This document shows positions 7,546-13,912 of a DNA stretch of 13,912 bases, one piece after another. Under the pieces are notes generated by a model. That model had not been told where the DNA came from. It ran no database searches and was given only the letters and a program-made list of their open reading frames with translations. The stretch comes from Bremia lactucae. Lineage: Eukaryota; Oomycota; Peronosporomycetes; Peronosporales; Peronosporaceae. The translations under genes were made by a program, and so were the position numbers. The stretch is taken from positions 3,753,124-3,767,035 of the forward strand of contig NC_090617.1 in assembly GCF_004359215.1 (NCBI RefSeq), in the 5' to 3' direction. Every line of letters starts with the position of its first letter. Position 1 is the stretch's first letter.

Positions 7546-9171
7546 GTGGCAAGCATTGAAGGCTGCCGCGCTTGAGGACGGATTTCCTTTAATAGTAGCA
7601 TGATCAAAGAAAGTTGGCGACCGTTCGGATATTCCAGTTAAGTTAAAGGTGTTTTAGTGCGAAGGTAGCCGCCACAATTATGAACGTGCTGAAAATACAA
7701 AAAATAAGCCACAAGTGTTGTAATTGTCCTATTCAAGCTACCCTCAGGGTTGTTCAGGGGTCGTGGAAAGGAGATCTGAACAATGGCCACCACAACCATG
7801 ATTTTGTTCATTTTAGAGTCTACTCTTCTCTACGTCGACTTGCTAAGAACAATGGCCAGCAGGTTTCAACTCTCCATAACGCTGCTGTGCCTCCAAGAAC
7901 AATCAATTCAACATTTAGGCAAAACAACGAGGCATCAGGACTACTTCAAAAGACCTCGATAACATCATTCAAACGATGCGACGCAGCGAGCTTGCAGGAC
8001 GCAGACCTCTGGAGGCCTTTCTGGATTGTTTTTCAACGAGTCTACATCCTTGCTTGTATCGAACTCGAAGAAATGATAACAATCAGCTAACTGCTCTCCT
8101 TGTTCTTCCTAAGTCCGCGAAGAGGTATGCCAGCACTTCTGTGCAAACAAATTCTGGCTGCTGGACTGCATGTATAGGACCAACCGCTTTCGACTAGCCA
8201 TTTTTCATGGAGTTCGAATTTCAACTACCAACCATTCATTTACGCTTTCATTGTTTCTTAACCGGAGAGACTCAGCAGGATTGTTCAAGGGCCTTAGATG
8301 CAGTACAGTCAACTTTTTGCAATGACCTGCATTTACTTTCATTTGACAGCAGCTTTTTTTATAACCAATCGGGAAATTTCTCTTTTAAATGCTACAAGAT
8401 CAGTGTTCTTCGACAGAAAATTCTTCTCTGCCAATGGCATATCCGGAATAATCTTGTTGCTACCTTGCAGAACGATCGCGATATACCGGTAGGAGAGAGC
8501 CGGAATAAGTCCTTAGCTGATTGGATAAGCCTCGTTTTATCATCAATGGAGGATTACATAGCAGCATTCAAAAAGCTGCGCGGTTATTACTCGCCGCGTG
8601 TGATGCTTTCTTGAAGCAAACGAGGCTCATTCACGAGGAGAAGGTTAGTATTTATCTATCTTTACAGTTTAACTCTTTTACGGAGTTTAAACATTAACAT
8701 GTTGTTCCTGTTCATCGCTGTCATATCTCATCACACACAACAGTTCATTTTGGTATGGACCAACCAAGTAACGCATTACAGCCATACCATCACATCGCGT
8801 GCAGTTGGTTGGAGAAATATATTAGCAAATGCACTGGCGATTTACAAACTGCTTGTAATAGATTAAATTTTCTTGCGAGAGCCAAATCAACAAAAATCCG
8901 GACTTGCAATGCTACACAATCTATCTGCGTCGGCACAATTACATACAACATTTCGGTGTGGCAAAAAGTCTGGCGCAAATTCCAAAAATGCCTTGGATAT
9001 TGCTCGCAAGCAATTTCGGCTAGCACAAATATCCCTCAACAGAAACAACAAGAATGGGCGTGCACAGACAATTGTCAGGGATCCCCTGCCAACATAAATT
9101 TCAGCGTCTCATTCAACACAACAGCCCTCACCAAAGAAGATTTTGATTCGCCGTGGTGGCTTAATTAAACA
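7545..9171 (+). pseudogene. Mutator-like (MULE) transposase with FAR1-type N-terminus, inactive
   Basis: Collinear plus-strand pieces in changing frames match the MULE layout. About 7650-7800 gives CEGSRHNYERAENTKNK, then NCPIQATLRVVQGSWKGDLN and NGHHNHDF: a FAR1/WRKY-GCM1-type zinc DNA-binding region with the Cys and HxH ligands visible. Next come SLRRLAKNNGQQVSTLHNAA and RRSELAGRRPLEAFLD. The DDE domain shows FWLLDCMYRTNRFRLAIFHG (first Asp, codon 8164-8166), HCFLTGETQQDCSRALDAV, TNREISLLNATRSVF (second position, Asn instead of Asp, codon 8366-8368) and CQWHIRNNLVATL (8429 onward). Later, LEKYISKCTGDLQTACNRL (near 8800-8865) and ALTKEDFDSPWWLN before the stop at 9169 fit the C-terminal half. 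I did not find a SWIM zinc finger. Lost frame and the Asp-to-Asn change make it dead. Terminal inverted repeats were not identified. Confidence 0.75.
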
Positions 9172-9334
9172 ATGGCAGCAACAACATCAACAGCATCAGC
9201 AACACCTAGCATAGGTGAACATCGACGCCAAGCACTGGATGCCTTAGCATTAGAATCACTGTCAAAAGACAATTTTCTCTTCAGTGCAAAAAAAAACTCA
9301 ACACAACAATCCAGGACCCTCTAACTATCAGAAC
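9172..9334. other. MULE 3' flank
   Basis: A CAA/CAG-rich stretch (9172-9210) is followed by a short open segment and an A9 run near 9290. No gene is recognised. It probably belongs to the 3' end of the MULE or to sequence between it and the inverted LTR. Confidence 0.35.
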
Positions 9335-9778
9335 AAGAGGAAGGCCGGGCGCCTTAGCGACCCCACCTAACACACTAAGTACTCTAGTAAAGCTTCGTCA
9401 CAGGAGTGGTAATCCGGCTCCTCGTGCACTTACTAAGTAGGAAGTAGTTTTGAGACTGATTTATATTTAATCGAATACCTATTTTTACAAATCAAAATGT
9501 CATCTCTGTAGATAACACTTATATGTATTGCAAGCATATCTTTCTAGATACCTCGCGTACCGGATAACGCTAGCCGTCATAACGGATGACGCTCGGCGTC
9601 ATCCCTCCTAATGTGAATGCACCTATGTGCATCACATACACAAGGGTTAGTCACAAATGTGAACCACACCCGAGTGGTGGGTCTAATTACTTTAGTTAAG
9701 TAATTTACCATAACCTTAAGTACACCAAGTGTACTTAACGGGGACTGTGTAACATTAAAGCAACTTTAGCCCGTTACA
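9335..9778 (-). mobile_element. Family A LTR, minus strand (probable solo or truncated LTR)
   Basis: On the minus strand it starts TGTAACGGGC at 9778. From 9514 downward it matches window positions 1 to about 180 in inverted orientation (both contain AAATATAAATCAGTCT and ACTACTTCCTACTT). The match fades near 9340, while the plus-strand copy continues to its CA end at 290. So this copy lacks or has diverged over the last 100 bp of the LTR. No internal element sequence follows on the minus strand; the MULE lies there instead. It holds several perfect hairpins (9584-9604, 9617-9632, 9685-9705, 9716-9738). Confidence 0.68.
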
Positions 9779-10351
9779 GATATGATATTAGTAGTTTAAG
9801 GTTTTTACACTATTGTAGTGAATACTCACTGACAAAATACTATCTCCTTTTTGCCATATTAAATGAATAATACTAATTTAAATATTCTTAAGGAATTCTT
9901 AAACGCAACCTTGTTTTCCTAAACGCACCCTACCCTCATAAATTTCCAGCCAATCAACTTTTGTGATACATTTTGGCCCAAACCGATACTCATTGACATT
10001 TAAATGAGAAAGGGACGTACACATAGTGGTACAGAACTCCATTTTTACTCTGCAATAGCTTGTGAAACAATAACGGTTACATTATTCAAATTTTCTTTTC
10101 TTTTGCTGCATTTAAATTTCGATGGGTGTCACTAACACTACCAGAAGTCACCAGGCGTGATCTACAACGCCTTGCATTGTGTCCGGATACATGGCAAATG
10201 CTACATCTTGTAGGCCGACGGATTTGTGATGCATTGGTAGGTTAAGGTATGGGTATGGGTTGGGGTAAATATTGAATTTGGGATTGGGATTGATTTTGGG
10301 ACTGGGCATACTCAAATGCAGAAGGGTCCCGCTGGGTGAATGTGTTACGCG
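9779..10351. other. AT-rich noncoding DNA
   Basis: No gene is supported. It contains the second copy of the CCAAT-bearing 20-bp segment (9937-9956), a short hairpin (9807-9820) and a G-rich tract (10251-10306). The minus-strand open frame 10354-10148 is Pro/Asn-rich only because it is antisense to the G-rich tract. Confidence 0.5.
10251..10306 (+). repeat. G-rich tract with quadruplex potential
   Basis: G runs of three or more occur at 10251, 10257, 10262 (four Gs), 10280, 10286, 10298 and 10304. The last four runs are separated by loops of 3, 9 and 3 bases, compatible with a G-quadruplex on the plus strand. It lies about 50 bp upstream of the LTR fragment of element C. Confidence 0.6.
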
Positions 10352-10459
10352 CATTAATTACCACAAAAACCTCATTGCACGCAAGAGAAGCCGCTTCCTC
10401 GCTGTGATAAGGTGTGTGTCTAAGTAGAGCGTGGCCGCATAAAGACGTGCCCGCCTACA
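10352..10459 (+). mobile_element. 3' end of LTR of element C (family A-like)
   Basis: It matches about 176-290 in direct orientation, with a 9-bp difference near position 10391. Shared blocks include CGCTTCCTCGCTGTG and GTGTGTCTAAGTAGAGCGTG. Similarity stops exactly after CCTACA at 10459, the same point as in the first copy, which marks the LTR/internal boundary. The 5' part of this LTR is missing, so element C is 5' truncated or was inserted into. Confidence 0.65.
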
Positions 10460-10644
10460 CTTGATAGCACTTGAAATCCATCCCACGACCTGCATCTCTG
10501 TTTGTGTACGTGAGGATGAGCCTCAACATCGATTGGGCTCATTTCCCCACCTCTCCGAACATCATCGGGAGGTTGCAGTGCATATGGCACAGGGACTTGG
10601 TGGACGAGCCCTAGCCAGGCTCCTAAGTAATCCTCCTGAGCAAC
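10460..10644 (+). other. Leader or gag N-terminal region of element C
   Basis: This lies between the LTR boundary and the recognisable gag. A plus-strand frame from about 10620 reads PPEQHVAQFFRARTAESRD and may be the decayed gag N-terminus. Nothing else is recognised. Confidence 0.35.
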
Positions 10645-11454
10645 ATGTTGCTCAATTCTTTCGTGCTCGGACAGCGGAGAGCCGCGACTGAGGCACAGAA
10701 CTATCCTGCGGCGGAGTCCGACACTCAGACTCAGGATGAGCTGAAACATGACCAGGCTCGGAGCGAGGCTCTCAACAGGACTATTGAAATGCTCTCTGCC
10801 GGACGCATCAGCCGAGGCACGTTCGAATGGACCTGCTAGAGTTCGATAGAATTGTAGCGCACACGACTGTTCACTGGCTGTTAGCCGTGGAGCAATGCGG
10901 TGTCGCCCAGCTCATCGAGAACGACAGCCAGATGGTGTCGTACGCCATGTCGCATCTGTGCGGTAAGGCCTCAGAGTGGGCTTACTCGGCGCTTATGGCG
11001 GACAGAAAGGCGTTGCCTACATGGGCGATCTTCACGGAAAAGATTTGCGCCATGTACCAGTCGCCGAACAACGAAGTGTTGCTTCAGGCGCGCTTCTTTG
11101 GAGCCCGACAGGCGAAGCGATCTCTGCAAGAGTATGTGCAAGAGATGCGCTCGCTGTCGGCGTTCATAACCGGAGGTCCGATTTCGGAGCTCATTAAGTT
11201 GCTGACGTTTATGAACGGACTACGGCATGGCCCATCGCGACAGGCCCTTTTTAGAAAGGTGCCGTCGACGATGGAAGAGGAATCCAAATTGCCTTAGTTG
11301 AAGAGCAATCCTACAACAGTGCCTCAGCGACAGCTTGGTATAAGCCGTCGGCCATGAGGCCAGATGCCACTGCCATGGCGTTGGGCAATGCAGACGTTGT
11401 CTGCTATAAATGCGGCAAGCGCGGCCATATGATGGCTCGCTGCTATGCCGGGTC
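10645..11454 (+). pseudogene. Gag of element C with intact CCHC zinc knuckle (two frameshifts)
   Basis: The frame from about 10734 reads DELKHDQARSEALNRTIEML. Near 10808-10827 it shifts to MDLLEFDRIVAHTTVHWLLA, then AMSHLCGKASEWAYSAL, FGARQAKRSLQEYVQEMRSL and FMNGLRHGPSRQALF, a retrotransposon gag capsid domain. A one-base loss near 11280 shifts the frame again. It leads to ALVEEQSYNSASATAWYKPS and CYKCGKRGHMMARC at 11402-11443, a perfect C-x2-C-x4-H-x4-C knuckle. The protein is related to but distinct from the gag of element B. After the knuckle the expected protease and RT are absent. Confidence 0.82.
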
Positions 11455-11569
11455 CATTTTTTCGACAACTTTGAACTTAATGGTAGCTTCCGAGTCCGCG
11501 CCAGTAGGGCATCCCGCATCTACTGTGCTCCTGCATTTTCCGACCCCTGAGTGGTCGATGCAGAACTCA
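11455..11569. other. Deletion junction region of element C
   Basis: This short stretch lies between the gag zinc knuckle and the RNase H tail, where roughly 2 kb of protease and RT would be expected. I recognise none of it. It may be filler DNA at a deletion junction. Confidence 0.4.
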
Positions 11570-11774
11570 TGCGAATGGCACGCTGGTTCTTGCCATCGCC
11601 CTTTGAAAAAGAGTCCTCTTGCTGGGCGTCTTCGCCCCGAGAGGGACAAGCCGGGTAAGTTAAATGTCTTGGCTAACGCTATATCGCGCAGACCAGAGTT
11701 CAAGATAAGACACCAGGAAAGTGTGTCTAAAGCTAAAGCACAATTTCAGCCGTCAACGTTGGCAGCTATTCTTT
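11570..11774 (+). pseudogene. RNase H C-terminal remnant of element C
   Basis: It shows RMARWF (near 11571-11588) and, in another frame, KPGKLNVLANAISRRPEFKI. This corresponds to the RMARW...KPGKxxxLADALSRRP exit block seen intact in element B. Only the last part of RNase H survives, so element C lost protease, RT and most of RNase H. Confidence 0.7.
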
Positions 11775-11847
11775 TATTTCGGAGGCTAATGAGCTCGTCA
11801 CGTGGTATGAAGACATACCACGTGACAAGCTCACTAGCCTCCGAATA
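11775..11847. repeat. Long near-perfect inverted repeat (34-35 bp arms, 4-bp loop)
   Basis: Arms 11775-11809 and 11814-11847 are complementary apart from about three positions; the loop is 11810-11813. It sits between the RNase H remnant and the integrase zinc-binding region. Confidence 0.9.
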
Positions 11848-11867
11848 ACGACCATTGTCGCCTGCTA

Positions 11868-12194
11868 TTGGATCAAAAAATTGGTGGACAAAAGGTCTAC
11901 CTTCTGTCGCACCTGAAAGCTAAGCTAAATCGCTTATGCTCCAGCGACAGCCTGTTATGGCATCAGCTGTCACCTTGTGATCCCTTGAGAATCTATGTGC
12001 CTCATGAAACAGATCTCAAGCTGATGATCCTTCACGAGCACCATGATACGCCATCTAGTGGGCATCTGGGCCGTGAAAAGACATTCTTACGAGTGTCAGA
12101 GGAATTTTGGTGGCCACACCTATATAGATGGGTGGCCAACTATATTCGCTCTTGCGAACAGTGTCAGCGCATTAAGCCTGCCGTTTGTCTGCGT
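11868..12194 (+). pseudogene. Integrase zinc-binding (H2C2) domain of element C
   Basis: The open stretch reads LSHLKAKLNRLCSSDSLLWH, RIYVPHETDLKLMILHEHHD, TPSSGHLGREKTF, EEFWWPHLYRWV and IRSCEQCQRIKPA. The H-x(n)-H and C-x2-C ligands of the gypsy integrase N-terminal zinc finger are all present. Similarity stops abruptly after the Cys pair at about 12191; the matching continuation (SAPLMPLPIPTNCW) resumes at about 13058. The integrase is therefore split by about 860 bp. Confidence 0.82.
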
Positions 12195-12420
12195 TCTGTT
12201 TTTGCGGGTTCACTGCGTTAGCAATGTAATCCTGTACGAAACGGACTATTCATTCTCGAGCCAGCAGAAATTCCTGTGCTGACTCATTTGTTTTGCCTTT
12301 ATCAGTGAGCTTTGCGCGCAATGCCATGATATATTTCTCTTGTTCGATGTCGATTGCTTCGACATCGACATTATTCGCGTCATCGGTACTTTTGACGCGT
12401 GATGAGCTTGCGCCAGAGCT
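12180..12420 (-). pseudogene. Unidentified antisense coding-like module, C-terminal part
   Basis: One minus-strand frame is open from about 12420: TSSGASSSRVKSTDDANN, DVEAIDIEQEKYIMALRAK, LTDKGKTNESAQEFLLARE, one TGA, then IVRFVQDYIANAVNPQKQ and a stop at 12172-12174. Composition (acidic, helical, charged) is protein-like, and the single stop could be a Trp codon mutated to TGA. I do not recognise a family. It lies in the gap that splits the integrase of element C. It may belong with the other minus-strand piece at 12720-12973, the two being separated by a plus-strand chromodomain. Confidence 0.4.
12344..12368. repeat. 10-bp-arm hairpin
   Basis: Arms tcgatgtcga (12344-12353) and tcgacatcga (12359-12368) are perfectly complementary around a 5-base loop. 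Confidence 0.85.
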
Positions 12421-12715
12421 GGTTTTTACTCACGAGTCTGAACGGACGAAGGCAAGGCAGCCGCGAGTAGGTGAGCGAGATCGCACCTCCTATCGGGCAC
12501 CACCTGCACTGATGGATGCGGGTGGGAATCAACGCTTTCTTGTTGAAAGGTTAATTGCCCAATGCTTCGTGAGGCAATGGTGTCAGGTCCTCGTCCAATG
12601 GAAAGGTTACCAAAAGATTTTTGACTCTTGGGAACCGATTAATACCCTACGTATGGATGTGCCCGGCTTGGCGGCTGCCTATGAAAAGGAGCACCAGCTG
12701 AGGCCACTTCGCTAG
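12421..12715 (+). pseudogene. Displaced chromodomain of a gypsy element
   Basis: The plus-strand open frame reads THESERTKARQPRVGERDRT, SYRAPPALMDAGGNQRFLVE, RQWCQVLVQWKGYQKIFDSW and EPINTLRMDVPGLAAAYEKE, ending in TAG at 12713-12715. The PPALMDAGG lead-in and the V-Q-W-K-G-Y...SWEP block define a chromodomain at the end of a gypsy Pol. This one is open throughout. It is misplaced: it lies upstream of the integrase catalytic core (13064 onward) instead of at the end of Pol. Either it was copied or moved from a relative, or it is the 3' end of a separate copy. Confidence 0.78.
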
Positions 12716-12719
12716 TCTC

Positions 12720-12973
12720 AAATGGACTAGCAGAAGTAGCGTTGTGAGAAGAAACAGGGGGTACAGTACCGCCTATGATTTCTTCCACACGCAAGCGGGC
12801 GAAATTAATTCGCTGCGACCGCTGTTTCATCGCATCGGAATGCGGATGAATACGGCGCAGAAATTTCGCCTCGTATTGGTCGGGCGTTTCATTTGAGCGC
12901 AACACGACCGGGATCGGGAAAATACGCCCAAGCGATTTTCCCTGAGCCCTCCATGATTTAAAGGCGCCATAAT
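12720..12973 (-). pseudogene. Unidentified antisense coding-like module, N-terminal part
   Basis: The minus-strand frame is open for about 84 codons from 12973: YYGAFKSWRAQGKSLGRIFP, IPVVLRSNETPDQYEAKFL, RRIHPHSDAMKQRSQRINFA, RLRVEEIIGGTVPPVSSHNA. No start codon is assignable and a stop lies just upstream. It has the composition of a real basic protein, but I recognise no family. Both it and the module at 12180-12420 have Ser-rich edges facing the chromodomain between them, so they could be halves of one gene interrupted by it. Confidence 0.42.
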
Positions 12974-13043
12974 ATTACGTGCGTCTAGAAGAGCGCGCTC
13001 GAGAAGCGACGCTCTTGGCCCGTGTAAACGAGGCCATTTAGAC

Positions 13044-13056
13044 GGGGGGGGGGGGG
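13044..13056 (+). repeat. Run of 13 G
   Basis: An uninterrupted G run, with the resumption of integrase sequence starting within about 10 bp of it (SAPLMPLPIPT from about 13058). It may mark the junction of the inserted material or be a slippage-prone site. Confidence 0.9.
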
Positions 13057-13057
13057 C

Positions 13058-13912
13058 AGCAGTGCGCCACTGATGCCGCTACCGATTCCAACCAACTGTT
13101 GGAAGTCAGTAAGTCTGGACTTCATGTTTGGCATGCCGCCAGATACTAAGGGTTGGACGGGGACCGGCGTCTTTGTAGACAGACTGAGCAAATGGTGCAT
13201 TTAGTGCCATGTAAGACATCGATCACAGGCAAGGAGGCAGCTCTCTTGTTCCTGGATCATGTTTACCGACTACACAGGATGCCCGAGTCCATAGTATCGG
13301 ACGCGGAACCACGTTTTACGTCTGGTTTTTGGCGACATGTGTTCGAGCTGCTAAGTAGCAAGCTTCACACGTCGACCGCAGATCATCCTCGGACCGATGG
13401 CCAAACAGAACGTGCCAATCGGGTTGTGGCGGATGTCTTACGCACTATAGCAACTCTTAAAGAGTGGAGCAAGCAATTGCCCTTTGTGGATTTCGCTATA
13501 AATAACAGTGTCCACGCCAGTACGGGAGAGACACCGTTTTATATTTACGGACTGCGCCATCCCCGGACGCCAGTCTCGTTTGTGCGCAGCCCGAGTCTTA
13601 GTGGGGGAGGGCTCCTCACTATGCTCGGTGCGAAAGAGGGACGTAGTTTCGTCAATATGACGATGACCCGTGAGGGTATCATCTCAAGACAGAAACTTGC
13701 CCTAGTCACCCTGCCAGTTTAGCAGTGGTCAATAAAACTACGCCTTATGACCGACCTCTTAGCGGTATCATAGGCGAGTTTGATGCTAAAAGCGTGAGCG
13801 AGGCTCAACGCTTTGTGGATGAGCGATTAGCCATCACACGTAAAGTCCGTGACGCAATGGCAAGCGCACAGGACAAGCAAAAAGAATATGCGGACCGAAA
13901 TGGTCGCAAAAA
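13058..13912 (+). pseudogene. Integrase catalytic core and following region of element C (runs off the window)
   Basis: The sequence starts with SAPLMPLPIPTNCW, then VSLDFMFGMPPDTKGWTG (first catalytic Asp) and VFVDRLSK. A one-base loss near 13193 shifts to MVHLVPCKTSITGKEAALLF. VSDAEPRFTSGFW has the second Asp and DHPRTDGQTER the Glu; the spacing is exactly 35 residues, so the D-35-E signature is intact. VDFAINNSVHASTGETPFYI and RHPRTPVSFVRSPSLSGGG follow. After frame changes between about 13620 and 13770, GEFDAKSVSEAQRFVDERLA and MASAQDKQKEYADRNGRK run to the window end. It continues element C after the 860-bp interruption. Frameshifts make it inactive. Confidence 0.85.

Noticed and set aside
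8643..8666. A 24-base GT...AG segment in the MULE that could be an intron
   Set aside because: Too short for a normal intron and no frame is restored by removing it.
1..9514. The inverted LTR pair as terminal inverted repeats of one large DNA transposon
   Set aside because: The arms are recognisable internal parts of an LTR whose start (9778) lies outside the arm, so they are not transposon ends.
10148..10354. Minus-strand Pro/Asn/Tyr-rich open frame
   Set aside because: It is the complement of the G-rich tract; low-complexity shadow.
12639..12720. Extension of the minus-strand open frame under the chromodomain
   Set aside because: The plus-strand chromodomain is conserved here, so the antisense extension is a shadow; the module was cut at about 12720.
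1..13912. tRNA, rRNA, CRISPR array, bacterial operon or defence system
   Set aside because: No cloverleaf, spaced direct repeats or bacterial-type gene cluster was seen; all recognisable coding matches eukaryotic retroelements or a MULE.

Overview
The window looks like a piece of a repeat-rich eukaryotic genome, most likely an oomycete of the Phytophthora type. The reasons are chromodomain-bearing Ty3/gypsy retrotransposons in several copies, long terminal repeats starting TGTAACGGGC, and a Mutator-like (MULE) transposase with a FAR1-type N-terminus. There is no bacterial-style gene organisation, no RNA gene, no CRISPR array and no intact host gene. Almost every coding stretch is a dead transposable-element fragment broken by stops and frameshifts, so reading frames change every few hundred bases. 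The organism assignment rests on family recognition, not on a search.

Layout. (1) 1-290 is the 3' part of a plus-strand LTR (family A), followed by a decayed plus-strand ORF of unknown function (about 371-1200). (2) About 1215-7284, minus strand, is a nearly full-length Ty3/gypsy element (B). From high to low coordinate it has an LTR (about 7284-7009), leader, gag with zinc knuckle, aspartic protease, reverse transcriptase, RNase H, integrase and chromodomain. Its distal LTR is missing, and it abuts the family A fragment tail-to-tail near 1200-1215. (3) 7285-7545 is noncoding with a 3 x 24-bp tandem repeat. (4) About 7545-9171, plus strand, is a MULE transposase pseudogene. (5) 9778-9335, minus strand, is a family A LTR, inverted relative to the copy at 1-290. 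(6) 9779-10351 is AT-rich noncoding DNA ending in a G-rich tract. (7) From 10352 to the window end is a third Ty3/gypsy element (C, plus strand). It has an LTR 3' end, gag with intact zinc knuckle, a deletion removing protease and reverse transcriptase, an RNase H tail, and an integrase whose zinc-binding part and catalytic core are separated by about 860 bp. That gap holds a displaced chromodomain and an unidentified coding-like module on the opposite strand.

No part is expected to work as a system today. Elements B and C each carry a gypsy-type replication/integration set, but all are broken. The observations most worth checking are structural: a cluster of short one-base-centre palindromes in element B, runs of short hairpins in both LTR families, two long near-perfect inverted duplications inside element coding DNA, and the orphan antisense module in the integrase gap of element C.
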